NCBI RefSeq assembly: GCF_013408745.1
Contig: NZ_JACCBJ010000001.1
Location: forward strand, 3,224,001-3,288,000
Origin: Leifsonia soli
Lineage (GTDB): Bacteria; Actinomycetota; Actinomycetes; Actinomycetales; Microbacteriaceae
Direction of reading: 5' to 3'
DNA length: 64,000 nt
The notes under the pieces were generated by a model that was not told the origin of the DNA, did not search any database, and was given only the letters and a program-made list of their open reading frames with translations. Positions 7,296 through 15,425 of the stretch are shown here, piece after piece. Each line of letters starts with the position of its first letter. Position 1 is the first letter of the stretch. The translations under genes and the position numbers were made by a program.

Positions 7296-9182
7296 TCAGC
7301 TGCACAGGTTCCATTGCGTGCGGACCTGGTCGGCGGACAGGGCGGTGCCGTAGACCGAGGCGAAAGCGAGGCTGCCGGTGATCTGCCGGGACGACGGCGT
7401 CCCCGGCCCCCAGTTGTCGAGGTTGTCCGCCCCGATGCGCCAGCGGCCGGAGAACTGATGGGCCTGCGTGACGGAGGGGTCGTGAGCGACCCGCTCCCCG
7501 TCGACGTAGAGCGCCATGCCCTCCTCCGACAGGGTCGCGGTGGCCTGGTGCCAGCGGCCGTCGGTGTAGCTCGCGTCGGAGGAGATCGTGCGGACCGCGT
7601 CCGGGAAGACCCCGAACACGAGCCGTCCGTCGTCGGTCAGGAAGAGGTGGCGGTCGTAGTACGCCGAGGCGCCCTCCGTCGATCCGCTGAAGCCCACCAG
7701 CCGCCCGCCGCCCGCGGTCGCCGAGAACCAGATCTGGACGGTGAAGCGGTCGACGGGGTCGCGGAGCGAGTTGTCGGTCAGGCTCCACTCCCCGTCTCCG
7801 GGGTGCCCCGTGTATCTCGCCGTGTTCCCGTGGACGAGGTCCGTCGCGGTCGAGGCGCCGGCTTCGTCGTCCAGCCGATAGGCGAACAGCGTTTCGGCCG
7901 CCGGTATCGCCTCGAGGGCGGCGACACAGCCCTGCGGTGCGGATTTGCCGGCATCTGGAGGGAGCGGAGCGTCGGGGCGCTGGTCGGTCGGCTCTCTGGG
8001 TGCGTTCTGTGCGCTCGACCCCGTCTCGGGGGAGTCGCCGGCGGAGGGTGCGGGGCCGTCTCCGCCATCGGGCGGGGGTTCCGCTGCGGCGTCCGGCTTC
8101 AGCTCGTCCTTCTGCTCCGGCGTGACGCGACGGGCCTGGGGTTCCGGCCCGTCGCCGTTCGTGTTCCGCTGTCCCGAGGTCGAGCCATCGCCGGCGCCCG
8201 CCGAAGTGGGGTCGGACTGCGGAGCCGCGATGACCGCGCCGTAGGTGAGCGCGGCGGCGGCCGCCACACTCGCCACGACCGCGGCCATGCCGGCCTTCGA
8301 GCTGCCGGCGGCCGTGGCGGACAGATGCCGCAGGCGGGCGCCGTGGTGGAGGGCGACGGCCGGATGCGCGACACCGGCCGCGACGGCGCCCTCCGTCGCG
8401 CCGATCGTGGAGAGATACGCGGTCGCCCCCGTGAGCCCGAGAAACAGCGGAAGGATGCCGAGCGCCAGTCGCGAGCCGACGCGGTCCGCCTCGGAGGCGG
8501 CATCCGCGCAGCGCCGGCACGCGCCGAGGTGCTGCAGCACTTTCCGGCGGTCCGCCTTCGTCAGGCGGCCGCGGACGAGCGGGCCGAGTTTCTTCAGCGT
8601 CCAGCCGTGGATCGGATCCTCGGACGGTGCGCTCGCCAGGTGCGCGTTGATCCACGATTGGCGCAGCCCCTCCCTGGCGCGGAGGGCCAAGGCCGAGACC
8701 GCGTTCGGACTGAGGCCCATGAGAGGCGCGACCTCGCGCGGCGCCATATCCTCGATCTCGGTGTACCAGAGCACCTCCTGCCACTTGACCGGCAGCGCGT
8801 AGAAGGCCTCCGCCATCGTCTCCCGGTCGATGCGGTCGAGGGCGGTGGCCTCGCTGAAGGTCCAGTCCTCGATGGCGTCGGCGTCCTCGAGGTTCGGCGT
8901 CGTCTTGCGGCGCGACCAGTCGATGGCCACGTTGCGCACGGTGGTGGCGAGATACGAGCGGAATCCGGCGGTCGGGCCCTTGCCCCGGCAGATCGACGTC
9001 AGGATGCGCGCGAACGCCTCCGACGCGAGATCGTCGGGATCGAATCGACCGGTGATGGACGTCGCCATGGTGCGCGCTGCCGGCCAATGACGCTTCCAGA
9101 GCACCCCGTAGGCGAGCGAGTCGCCCTCCCGGGCGCGGACGATCAGGTCGGCGTCGGAGAGGTCGTCGAGTTCACCGGTCAT
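7296..9182 (-). CDS. ECF sigma factor fused to zinc-binding motif, hydrophobic segments and LamG-like domain
   Basis: About 628 residues in one frame. Residues 8-90 are sigma region 2 (F-D-P-D-D-L-A-S-E-A-F-A-R-I) and 125-178 region 4 (L-M-G-L-S-P-N-A-V-S-A-L-A-L-R-A-R-E-G). His218-x3-Cys222-x2-Cys225 resembles an anti-sigma zinc motif. Hydrophobic segments lie at about 238-260 and 299-320, then a Pro/Asp/Gly-rich linker, then at about 430-628 a LamG/concanavalin-like sheet (F-T-V-Q-I-W-F-S, then G-R-W-H-Q-A-T-A-T-L and G-S-L-A-F-A-S-V-Y). Such extended ECF factors are known in Actinobacteria. Two clear crossings would leave the LamG domain inside, so a third crossing or another topology is needed to place it outside the cell. 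AGGA lies ten bases before the ATG. Confidence 0.85.
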   Translation of the reverse strand: MTGELDDLSDADLIVRAREGDSLAYGVLWKRHWPAARTMATSITGRFDPDDLASEAFARILTSICRGKGPTAGFRSYLATTVRNVAIDWSRRKTTPNLEDADAIEDWTFSEATALDRIDRETMAEAFYALPVKWQEVLWYTEIEDMAPREVAPLMGLSPNAVSALALRAREGLRQSWINAHLASAPSEDPIHGWTLKKLGPLVRGRLTKADRRKVLQHLGACRRCADAASEADRVGSRLALGILPLFLGLTGATAYLSTIGATEGAVAAGVAHPAVALHHGARLRHLSATAAGSSKAGMAAVVASVAAAAALTYGAVIAAPQSDPTSAGAGDGSTSGQRNTNGDGPEPQARRVTPEQKDELKPDAAAEPPPDGGDGPAPSAGDSPETGSSAQNAPREPTDQRPDAPLPPDAGKSAPQGCVAALEAIPAAETLFAYRLDDEAGASTATDLVHGNTARYTGHPGDGEWSLTDNSLRDPVDRFTVQIWFSATAGGGRLVGFSGSTEGASAYYDRHLFLTDDGRLVFGVFPDAVRTISSDASYTDGRWHQATATLSEEGMALYVDGERVAHDPSVTQAHQFSGRWRIGADNLDNWGPGTPSSRQITGSLAFASVYGTALSADQVRTQWNLCS

Positions 9183-9284
9183 GAGGGTCGGGTCCTAAGG
9201 TGCAGTACGGGCGTTCACTCACTTGGACGCAGCGAATTGCGAATCGTGACGCGATCGCGGAAGAAAGTCCTGCGATGTCGACGG

Positions 9285-9308
9285 GGGATGGCGTGGCCCC
9301 ACCATCCC
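9285..9308 (-). terminator. Possible hairpin terminator downstream of the PAP2 gene
   Basis: GGGATGG and CCATCCC form a seven-pair stem around a ten-base loop, extendable by three pairs with a bulge. It lies between two minus-strand genes, after the end of the phosphatase gene. No T-run follows, so termination is uncertain. Confidence 0.3.
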
Positions 9309-9319
9309 GCCCGTCCCCG

Positions 9320-9333
9320 CGGTCACGTGACCG
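9320..9333. promoter_or_regulatory. Perfect 14-bp palindrome
   Basis: CGGTCACGTGACCG has no spacer. It lies in the 193-base gap between the sigma-LamG gene and the PAP2 gene, about 140 bases upstream of the sigma start. It may be a binding site for an unknown regulator of the fusion gene; there is no direct support. Confidence 0.3.
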
Positions 9334-9375
9334 TCGGACTGCGGAGAGACTACGTAGCTCGGGCGACCCGCCCGC

Positions 9376-10041
9376 TCAGCGGGTGCGGCGGCGACCCTGT
9401 GTCACCAGGTTCCACAGGCCGGCGACCAGCACGGCGCCGGCGACCCCGTTCAGAACCCCGCCGACGACGTCCGTTCCGTAGTGGACGCCGACGTAGAGGC
9501 GCGACCAGGCGACGGCGAGCACGAAAAGGGTGCCGACGATCACGACGATCGCCCGGGGAAGACCGGCCCGCGACACCATGGCCATCGCCGTCACCAGCGC
9601 CGCCGCGAAGACGACGTGCCCGCTCGGGTAGCTGAGCGTCGCAGGCGAGATGTCGAGCACGTGCGTCAGATCCCGGGTGGACGGCCGGGGCTGCGCGACG
9701 GCCGCCTTGACGACCAGCGTCGTCAGCCAGCCCGCACCCGCGACGATGCAGGTGCCGAGGGCCCGCCGCCATCCCACGGCGAACAGCAGGATCACGAAGA
9801 CGACGGCCAGGATGCCGGCGACGACCACCGGATGGTCGAGGCGATCGAGGAGGAGTGCGGCGGCGTCCAGCAACGGCGAGTTGACCCCGTTCACGGCAGC
9901 GTCGAGTCCGTCGAACCGCACGGCGGGGATCGCCTTCGCGACGAAGCCGAGGGCGATCGTGACCGCGAAGAGGACGATGCTCCAGACGATCCAGTGGGCG
10001 GGGGCGCGGAGGGCCCACGACGTCGATCGCCTGGAGTGCAT
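9376..10041 (-). CDS. PAP2-family membrane phosphatase
   Basis: About 221 residues with six predicted membrane segments. All three phosphatase motifs are present: Lys112 with R-P at 119-120, P-S-G-H at 139-142, and S-R-x5-H-x3-D with His187 and Asp191. It should dephosphorylate a lipid phosphate such as undecaprenyl pyrophosphate or phosphatidate at the outer face of the membrane; the substrate cannot be read from the sequence. It is transcribed in the same direction as the sigma-LamG gene, 193 bases upstream, so joint transcription is doubtful. Confidence 0.85.
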   Translation of the reverse strand: MHSRRSTSWALRAPAHWIVWSIVLFAVTIALGFVAKAIPAVRFDGLDAAVNGVNSPLLDAAALLLDRLDHPVVVAGILAVVFVILLFAVGWRRALGTCIVAGAGWLTTLVVKAAVAQPRPSTRDLTHVLDISPATLSYPSGHVVFAAALVTAMAMVSRAGLPRAIVVIVGTLFVLAVAWSRLYVGVHYGTDVVGGVLNGVAGAVLVAGLWNLVTQGRRRTR

Positions 10042-10107
10042 CCCCTCAGAGTAGAGAGGAGGCGCGGGCTTAGCCTGGACGTCCGCCGCTGGAGCGTGTG
10101 AAGACGT

Positions 10108-10782
10108 TCAGCGGACGAACGGCGCGATCGACCGCGCGATCGTCACTGCGCGTTCGGCGACGTCGGCCGCAGAGCCGCTCCCGCCGGCGGACGCCCACTC
10201 CCGGACTGCGATGCGGAGGGCGGCGATGCAGGCCACGACCAGTAGCTCGGCCTGCGCGGCGGCATCCGCCTCGCCGGGTGGCGCGTCCGGTGCGGCGTCG
10301 TCGTGGGCGGCGACGTCCGCCAGGAAGGCGGAGACCGCCGCGACGAGCCCCGATCGCAGGTCGTCGAATCGCCCGAGCCGGCGGCGGAGGAGCCCGGCGT
10401 GCCGCGCGGCGATGAGCATGCGCGCCTCGCGGAGTTCCGCATCCTGCTCGTCGGGGAGGGAAGCCGTGAACAGGGTGTCGACGAGCGCGCCGACCACGCT
10501 GCCCTGGTAGGCGTCGGCGAAGCGCCGGCCGATCCACTCCGGGTCGCCCCAGGCCCGGCGGATGTCGAAGAGCGCGTCCTCCTTCGTGTCGAAGTAGTTG
10601 AAGAAGGTGCGATGCGAGACAGGCACCCGCGCGCAGATCTCGTCGACCGTCACCTCGTCGAGGTCGCGTTCGAGGGCCAGTTCCAGGGTCGCGCGTTCGA
10701 GGTCGGCTCTGACCTGCGCCTTCTTGCGCTCGCGGAGTCCGTCGGGGGATGAAGTTTGCATAGATGGAAATTTTGCAGTCAT
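10108..10782 (-). CDS. TetR-family transcriptional regulator
   Basis: About 224 residues. The N-terminal DNA-binding domain has the helix-turn-helix V-T-V-D-E-I-C-A-R-V-P-V-S-H-R-T-F-F-N-Y-F followed by K-E-D-A-L; the rest is an all-helical ligand domain. The first ATG of the predicted transcript (10782) is used; a second ATG at 10761 is possible and neither has a clear Shine-Dalgarno sequence. It diverges from the MFS exporter gene and the shared 75-base gap contains two inverted repeats over both promoters. It is therefore the likely repressor of the exporter and of itself. The ligand is unknown. Confidence 0.85.
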   Translation of the reverse strand: MTAKFPSMQTSSPDGLRERKKAQVRADLERATLELALERDLDEVTVDEICARVPVSHRTFFNYFDTKEDALFDIRRAWGDPEWIGRRFADAYQGSVVGALVDTLFTASLPDEQDAELREARMLIAARHAGLLRRRLGRFDDLRSGLVAAVSAFLADVAAHDDAAPDAPPGEADAAAQAELLVVACIAALRIAVREWASAGGSGSAADVAERAVTIARSIAPFVR

Positions 10783-10792
10783 GTCATTTGTT

Positions 10793-10838
10793 AGTTGACT
10801 TCGGTCACCTAATTATATATGGTTGATCGTCGTCAACC
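10793..10838. promoter_or_regulatory. Overlapping divergent promoters with two inverted-repeat operators
   Basis: Plus strand: TTGACT (10795-10800), 17 bases, TATGGT (10818-10823). Minus strand: TTGGTT (10840-10835), 17 bases, TATAAT (10817-10812). Operator 1 is AGTTGAC-TTCG-GTCACCT (10793-10810, one mismatch) and operator 2 is GGTTGA-6 bases-TCAACC (10821-10838, perfect). The two share a GTTGA half-site and their centres are 28 bp apart. A TetR repressor bound here would cover both promoters. Confidence 0.65.
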
Positions 10839-10857
10839 AATTGTGCGAAGGATCCAC

Positions 10858-12588
10858 ATGTCAACAACGCTCTCCAGGGACGGGTCACCGGTCGCGATGT
10901 CGCACCGGCAGGTGCTCGAGTCCCTTTCCGGACTCCTGCTCGGGATGTTCGTCTCGATCCTCGCGGGCACGGTCGTGTCGACCTCGATGCCCCGGATCAT
11001 CTCGGAGCTGCACGGCGATCAGACCGCATACACCTGGGTCGTCACCAGCACGCTGCTCGCGACGACGGTCTCGACGCCCATCTGGGGCAAGCTCGCCGAC
11101 CTGCTCAACCGCAAGCTGCTCATCCAGCTCGCCCTCGTGATCTTCGTCGCGGGATCGGCGATGGCCGGGTTCTCGCAGGACACCAGCATGCTGATCGGCT
11201 TCCGCGTCATCCAGGGCCTCGGCGCCGGCGGTCTGACCGCGCTCAGCCAGATCATCATGGCCGACATCATCAGCCCGCGCGAGCGCGGCCGCTACATGGG
11301 CCTCTTCGGCGGCGTCATGGCCGTCGGAACGGTCGGCGGTCCGCTGATCGGCGGACTGCTCACCGACTCGGTCGGATGGCGCTGGAACTTCTTCGTCGGC
11401 GTTCCCGTCGCGGTCGCCGCGATCATCCTGCTCCAGGTGACCCTGCGCCTCCCGAAGCGGCCGGCGCGGAAGGTGCGCATCGACTACCTCGGCGCGATCT
11501 TCCTCGCCGCCGGCGTCTCCCTCCTGCTCATCTGGGTCTCGCTCGCGGGCAAGAACTTCGACTGGTGGAGCGCCGAGACCATGTGGATGGTCGGAGGCTC
11601 GATCGCGCTCATCATCGCGACCATCGTGACCGAACTCGTGGTCAAGGAGCCGATCATCCCGCTCGGGATGTTCAAGAACCGCACCTTCACGCTCGCCGTG
11701 ATCGCCTCCATCTCGGTCGGCGTCGCGATGTTCGGAACGTCCGTCTTCCTCGGTCAGTACATGCAGCTCGCGCGCGGGGCGACGCCGACGGAGTCCGGTC
11801 TGCTGACCCTGCCGATGATCCTCGGCCTGCTGCTCTCCTCGATGATCGTGGGTAACCTCATCAGCCGGTTCGGCAAGTGGAAGGGCTTCATGATCGCCGG
11901 CTCCCTCCTGCTCACCGCCGGGCTGTACCTGATGAGCACGATCGAGTACGACACGAACTACTGGCTCGTGTCGCTGTACATGCTCGTGCTGGGCGCCGGC
12001 GTCGGCATGGTGATGCAGAACCTGGTGCTCATCGTCCAGAACACGGTCCGTCCCGACCAGCTCGGCGCGGCCAGCTCGAACGTGGCGTTCTTCCGCAGCC
12101 TCGGCGGCACCATCGGCGTCTCGGTGATGGGATCCATCCTGGGCACCGCGGTGAAGGACATGATGGCCGACCGCCATCAGGAGCTCCTGACCGCCGTCGC
12201 CAAGCTCGGCGCGAAGGGCGTCGCGGCCGCGAAGTCGCTGCAGAGCGGGACCCTCCCCGAGGTCAACACCCTCCCGGTGCCGATCCGGACCATCGTCGAG
12301 TCGGTCTACGGCCAGGCCGTCGCCGGCATCTTCCTGGTCGCCGTCCCGCTCGCGATCATCTCGGTGATCGCCATCCTCTTCCTCCCGAACATCAAGCTCG
12401 GCAGCAAGACGGCGATCGAGCGGATGCGCGAAGAGAACGGCGAGACGCCGCTCGAGGCCGCAGAGGAGAACGCGGTGGAGGTGGCGGAGGCCCTCATCGG
12501 CGCCCCGGCCACCGGATCGGTCGCCGCCGTCCGCCGGGACGCCGGTGAGGGCACCGCTGGGAACGGGCGCTCGACGGCCACGTTATGA
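10858..12588 (+). CDS. MFS multidrug exporter, DHA2 (14-TMS) family
   Basis: About 576 residues with about 14 membrane helices. It shows the family motif A variant (G-K-L-A-D-L-L-N-R-K), motif B (F-R-V-I-Q-G-L-G-A-G-G) and motif C-like M-A-V-G-T-V-G-G-P-L-I-G-G, as in EmrB/QacA proton-driven exporters. The ATG at 10858 has AAGGA about six bases upstream; the in-frame start at 10819 lies inside the promoter. The C-terminal 50 residues are a hydrophilic cytoplasmic tail. It is controlled by the TetR gene opposite, and its stop overlaps the start of a MarR gene by four bases, so the exporter and a second regulator form one operon. Confidence 0.9.
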   Translation: MSTTLSRDGSPVAMSHRQVLESLSGLLLGMFVSILAGTVVSTSMPRIISELHGDQTAYTWVVTSTLLATTVSTPIWGKLADLLNRKLLIQLALVIFVAGSAMAGFSQDTSMLIGFRVIQGLGAGGLTALSQIIMADIISPRERGRYMGLFGGVMAVGTVGGPLIGGLLTDSVGWRWNFFVGVPVAVAAIILLQVTLRLPKRPARKVRIDYLGAIFLAAGVSLLLIWVSLAGKNFDWWSAETMWMVGGSIALIIATIVTELVVKEPIIPLGMFKNRTFTLAVIASISVGVAMFGTSVFLGQYMQLARGATPTESGLLTLPMILGLLLSSMIVGNLISRFGKWKGFMIAGSLLLTAGLYLMSTIEYDTNYWLVSLYMLVLGAGVGMVMQNLVLIVQNTVRPDQLGAASSNVAFFRSLGGTIGVSVMGSILGTAVKDMMADRHQELLTAVAKLGAKGVAAAKSLQSGTLPEVNTLPVPIRTIVESVYGQAVAGIFLVAVPLAIISVIAILFLPNIKLGSKTAIERMREENGETPLEAAEENAVEVAEALIGAPATGSVAAVRRDAGEGTAGNGRSTATL

Positions 12589-13091
12589 TCGCGGCCATGG
12601 ACAACACGGATCGGGTGGCGGCGGGTTCCGCCGCCACCCTTCCCGCCGCACCGGAACCGGCGAGCGATGCCGCCATCTCCGACGTGGAGGAGCAGTTCAC
12701 CCGGCTGTTCAACCAGGTCGGCACCGCGATGCGCGATCGGGCGGAGCGCATCCACCCGGATCTGCAGCCGGGCGGCTACAAGCTGCTGACGACGATCGTG
12801 CGCAGCGGTCCCATCCACGCGGGCGCGCTCGCCGCGATGCTGTACACCGACAAGAGCGTGATCAGCCGGCAGGTGAAGCTGCTGGAGGACATGGGCTTCA
12901 TCGAGCGCAAGACCGACCCCACCGACCGGCGCGCCAGCTTCATCGCGGCGACTCCCGAGGCGATCGAGAAGGTCGACGAGGTGCGCGCCGCCGATCAGGC
13001 GACGCTGTACCGGGGCCTCCGGCGCTGGGGCGAGGAGGATGTGCGGCGCCTGGCCGAACTGCTCGCCCGGCTCAACGAGGTCACGCGCTGA
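12585..13091 (+). CDS. MarR-family transcriptional regulator
   Basis: About 168 residues. The winged helix shows G-A-L-A-A-M-L-Y-T-D-K-S-V-I-S-R-Q-V-K-L-L-E and the wing motif D-P-T-D-R-R-A-S. The start ATG at 12585 shares ATGA with the stop of the exporter gene, so translation is probably coupled; an alternative ATG lies at 12597. It probably modulates the exporter operon in addition to the TetR protein, or senses a related compound. The N-terminal 30 residues are Ala/Pro-rich and probably disordered. Confidence 0.85.
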   Translation: MIAAMDNTDRVAAGSAATLPAAPEPASDAAISDVEEQFTRLFNQVGTAMRDRAERIHPDLQPGGYKLLTTIVRSGPIHAGALAAMLYTDKSVISRQVKLLEDMGFIERKTDPTDRRASFIAATPEAIEKVDEVRAADQATLYRGLRRWGEEDVRRLAELLARLNEVTR

Positions 13092-13140
13092 CGGCTCTCC
13101 CGGTGGTGTTCCGACCGGACGCTGGTACCCTTCCTCTGGT

Positions 13141-13917
13141 ATGCCCCCCGCATCCGCCCCCCTTCGCCCTCGCGGCCGCCGCTCGGCAGGCCGCAGCGCC
13201 GCTGTGCCGTCGCAGCGGGTGCGGATCCGGCTTCCGAAGTCGCGGCGGCGGCCCCTGCTGCCGCTGCAGCACCGGATCGGCGTGACCCTCGCGGTCATCG
13301 GCCTGGTCTGCGGGTTCTCGATCGTCCCGACGGACGACGCCCTCGCGTCCACCCTGCTCGTCGCCCCGTCGACGACGCTCGCGCCGGGCGACGGAACGGC
13401 CGACACGACCCCGCCGGCGCCCGCGCAGCAGCTGCTGGTGGATGCGACGATCGCCGCGCCCGTGGTGAACCGCGAGGACCTCAGCGCGACCGACGGGCTG
13501 CAGACGCTCGCGCGCGTCGGCACGAACGAGGCCTGGGCGAAGCTGGTGCTGATGTTCGGCGGCTGGCCCCAGACCGACGCGAACGTGACCGTGATGCTGC
13601 GCTGGATGCGCCAGGAGAACGGGCCGCCGGACTGGTGGAACCGTAACAATCCTCTCAACAACGGTTACGGATCGGGCGGTGGCGCGGGTCTCGGAAGCTA
13701 TCCGGACCTGATCACGGCGGCGGAGTACTGCGCCAAGAACCTCCAGCGCGGCTACCCGGGCATCGTGGCCGGGCTCGAGGCTGGCACGTCCGCCGACGCG
13801 ACCGCCTCCGCCATCTGGGCGTCGCCGTGGGCGACCAGCCACTACGGCAACGGCACCCACTGGAGCACGCGCCCGGTCGAGATCGTGCAAGCCCCCGCCT
13901 CCGCCTGGGGACTCTGA
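13141..13917 (+). CDS. Secreted or membrane-anchored protein of unknown function
   Basis: About 258 residues. A basic N-terminus (about 45 residues with many Arg) precedes a hydrophobic segment (G-V-T-L-A-V-I-G-L-V-C-G-F) and then A-L-A-S, as in a long signal peptide or anchor. After a Thr/Pro-rich linker, the C-terminal 120 residues contain W-N-R-N-N-P-L-N-N-G-Y-G and P-D-L-I-T-A-A-E-Y-C-A-K-N-L, reminiscent of phage-type glucosaminidase or cell-wall hydrolase scaffolds. I see no certain catalytic residue. Its 3' end runs into a long inverted repeat shared with the next, convergent gene. Confidence 0.65.
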   Translation: MPPASAPLRPRGRRSAGRSAAVPSQRVRIRLPKSRRRPLLPLQHRIGVTLAVIGLVCGFSIVPTDDALASTLLVAPSTTLAPGDGTADTTPPAPAQQLLVDATIAAPVVNREDLSATDGLQTLARVGTNEAWAKLVLMFGGWPQTDANVTVMLRWMRQENGPPDWWNRNNPLNNGYGSGGGAGLGSYPDLITAAEYCAKNLQRGYPGIVAGLEAGTSADATASAIWASPWATSHYGNGTHWSTRPVEIVQAPASAWGL

Positions 13918-13991
13918 CCGGCATCGAGTCGTGACCCGATGTCCGGATTCGGGCCGCGTCGTGACGTGATGTCACGACTCGATGCCGTCAG
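13914..13991. repeat. Long inverted repeat between convergent genes, probable bidirectional terminator
   Basis: The arms CTGACcGGCATCGAGTCGTGAC (13914-13935) and its complement (13971-13991) pair over 21 bases with one bulged C, enclosing 35 bases. Each arm includes the stop codon of the gene running into it. Inside, GTCGTGACcCGATGTC and GTCGTGACgTGATGTC are near-identical direct repeats. No T-run follows either arm. Confidence 0.65.
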
Positions 13992-14998
13992 GACTTCGCG
14001 AGCCAGGTGCGCAGGCGATCCAGCGGCCAGGTGGTGATGATCCGGTCGGCGGGGACGCCGTTCGCGGCGGCGCGCGCGGCGCCGTACGCGAGGAAGTCGA
14101 GCTGGCCGGGCGCGTGCGCATCCGTGTCGATCGCGAAGAAGCATCCAGCATCGAGGGCCCGCTGGATGAGGTCGTCCGGCGGGTCCTGGCGCTCCGGCCG
14201 CGAGTTGATCTCGACGGCGACCTGGTTCTCGACGCACGCGGCGAAGACGGCGTCCGCGTCGAACTCCGACGGCGGGCGCGTGCCGCGCGACCCCTGCACG
14301 AGTCGGCCGGTGCAGTGGCCGAGGACGTTCGTGTGCGGATCGCGGATGCCACCCAGCATCCGCTTCGTCATCGTCCGCTTGTCGGAGCGCAGCTTGGAGT
14401 GGACGCTGCCGACCACGACATCCAACCGGCCGAGCAGGTCGGGCGTCTGGTCGAGCGTGCCGTCCTCCAGGATGTCGACCTCGATCCCGCGGAGCAGGGT
14501 CACCGAGCCGGTGTCGAGGCCGGCGATGACGTCCAGCTGCTCCTCCAGCCGCTCGGCGCTGAGGCCGCTCGCCACCGTGAGGGTCGGGGAGTGGTCGGTG
14601 ATCGCCTGGTATTCGCGCCCGAGGCTCGCAGCGGCAGCAGCCATGACCTCGATGGGGACGGTCCCGTCGGACCACTCGGTGTGGCTGTGCAGGTCGCCGC
14701 GGAGCTGGGCGAGCAGGCCGGCTCCCGCCGTCTCGAGCGGCTGCGTGTTGCGTTCGCGGAGGTCGGCCAGGTAGTCGGGGACATCGCCGTCGACCGCCTG
14801 CGCGATGACCTGGAAGGTGCGGTCGCCGATGCCCTTCGTGCGCTTGAGCCGTCCGTCGGCGACGCGTTCGGCGAGCTCGTCCGCGTCGAACGGGGCGATG
14901 ATGGCGGCGGCGCGCCGGAAGGCCTGCACCTTGAAGCTCGGCGCGAGCTCCCGCTCCAGCCAGAAGGCGATCTCGTTCAGCGCGTCGACGGGGTCCAT
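13988..14998 (-). CDS. PHP-domain metal-dependent hydrolase with helix-hairpin-helix N-terminus
   Basis: About 336 residues. The N-terminal 80 residues hold a helix-hairpin-helix-like stretch (K-G-I-G-D-R-T-F), as at the start of bacterial PolX/YcdX relatives. The PHP domain then gives the full metal ligand set: H104-S-H106, I-T-D-H, R-G-I-E-V-D, G-S-V-H-S, L-G-H-C-T-G and D-T-D-A-H. No polymerase domain is present, so it is a stand-alone phosphoesterase, perhaps acting on DNA ends or on small phosphates such as histidinol phosphate. ATG 14998 is preferred over a TTG nine bases upstream. Confidence 0.85.
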   Translation of the reverse strand: MDPVDALNEIAFWLERELAPSFKVQAFRRAAAIIAPFDADELAERVADGRLKRTKGIGDRTFQVIAQAVDGDVPDYLADLRERNTQPLETAGAGLLAQLRGDLHSHTEWSDGTVPIEVMAAAAASLGREYQAITDHSPTLTVASGLSAERLEEQLDVIAGLDTGSVTLLRGIEVDILEDGTLDQTPDLLGRLDVVVGSVHSKLRSDKRTMTKRMLGGIRDPHTNVLGHCTGRLVQGSRGTRPPSEFDADAVFAACVENQVAVEINSRPERQDPPDDLIQRALDAGCFFAIDTDAHAPGQLDFLAYGAARAAANGVPADRIITTWPLDRLRTWLAKS

Positions 14999-15022
14999 GC
15001 GGACCAAGGTACTGCTATGGGG

Positions 15023-15061
15023 TTCAGAGGAGGCGCGCTTGATTGCGCGCTCTCCTCTGAA
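15023..15061 (-). terminator. Hairpin terminator after the small secreted-protein gene
   Basis: TTCAGAGGAGGCGCGC and GCGCGCTCTCCTCTGAA form a near-perfect 16-pair stem with a six-base loop, 23 bases after the stop of the minus-strand gene at 15084-15425 and before the start of the PHP gene. It should separate the two transcription units. There is no long T-run. Confidence 0.6.
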
Positions 15062-15083
15062 TCGTGCTGTCAGAAGTTGCCGA

Positions 15084-15425
15084 TCAGGTGGTCCACTGCC
15101 GGCCGTACGACGTATTGTGCAGCCCCGCGACGGTTGAATATCCGGGCTTGGCTACAGCCTGCGACGAGCTGTAATACCACCCGGTGGTGTAGCGCGCACC
15201 AGTCGTCGGAACCACATACGTTGCGGCGGCACCGTATGGTTCGCAGTTCTGGGTTCCGGATACACGCGTTGTCACGGCACCGGTCGAGGCGGACGACACG
15301 ACAACCTTGCCGCTTGTTCCACACGATTCCGTTCGGTTGCCATTGGCGAACGCGGCGGGCGCCGAAGCCGTGGCGACCACACTGGCGGCAATGATGCCGG
15401 CTATAGCAAGAGTGATCTTCTTCAT
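15084..15425 (-). CDS. Small exported cysteine-containing protein (bacteriocin-like candidate)
   Basis: About 113 residues. A classical signal peptide (M-K-K-I-T-L, hydrophobic core, S-A-P-A-A-F-A) would be cleaved near residue 28, leaving about 85 residues rich in Ser, Thr, Tyr, Gly and Ala with just two Cys (35 and 61), which could form one disulfide. The ATG at 15425 follows GAGGAGGT by eight bases, one of the strongest ribosome binding sites in the window, and the gene ends in its own terminator, so high expression is likely. It diverges from the adaptor/ABC operon. It does not show a recognisable lactococcin-972 or lantibiotic motif; the function is unproven. Confidence 0.75.
   Translation of the reverse strand: MKKITLAIAGIIAASVVATASAPAAFANGNRTESCGTSGKVVVSSASTGAVTTRVSGTQNCEPYGAAATYVVPTTGARYTTGWYYSSSQAVAKPGYSTVAGLHNTSYGRQWTT

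Noticed and set aside
13914..13991. CRISPR-like repeat pattern
   Set aside because: Only one inverted repeat with internal near-repeats; no regular spacers and no cas genes in the window.
15084..15425. Assignment as a lactococcin 972 bacteriocin
   Set aside because: Gene context with an ABC set is similar, but the mature peptide lacks the typical Trp/Tyr/His pattern and the adaptor/lipoprotein genes are not part of that system.
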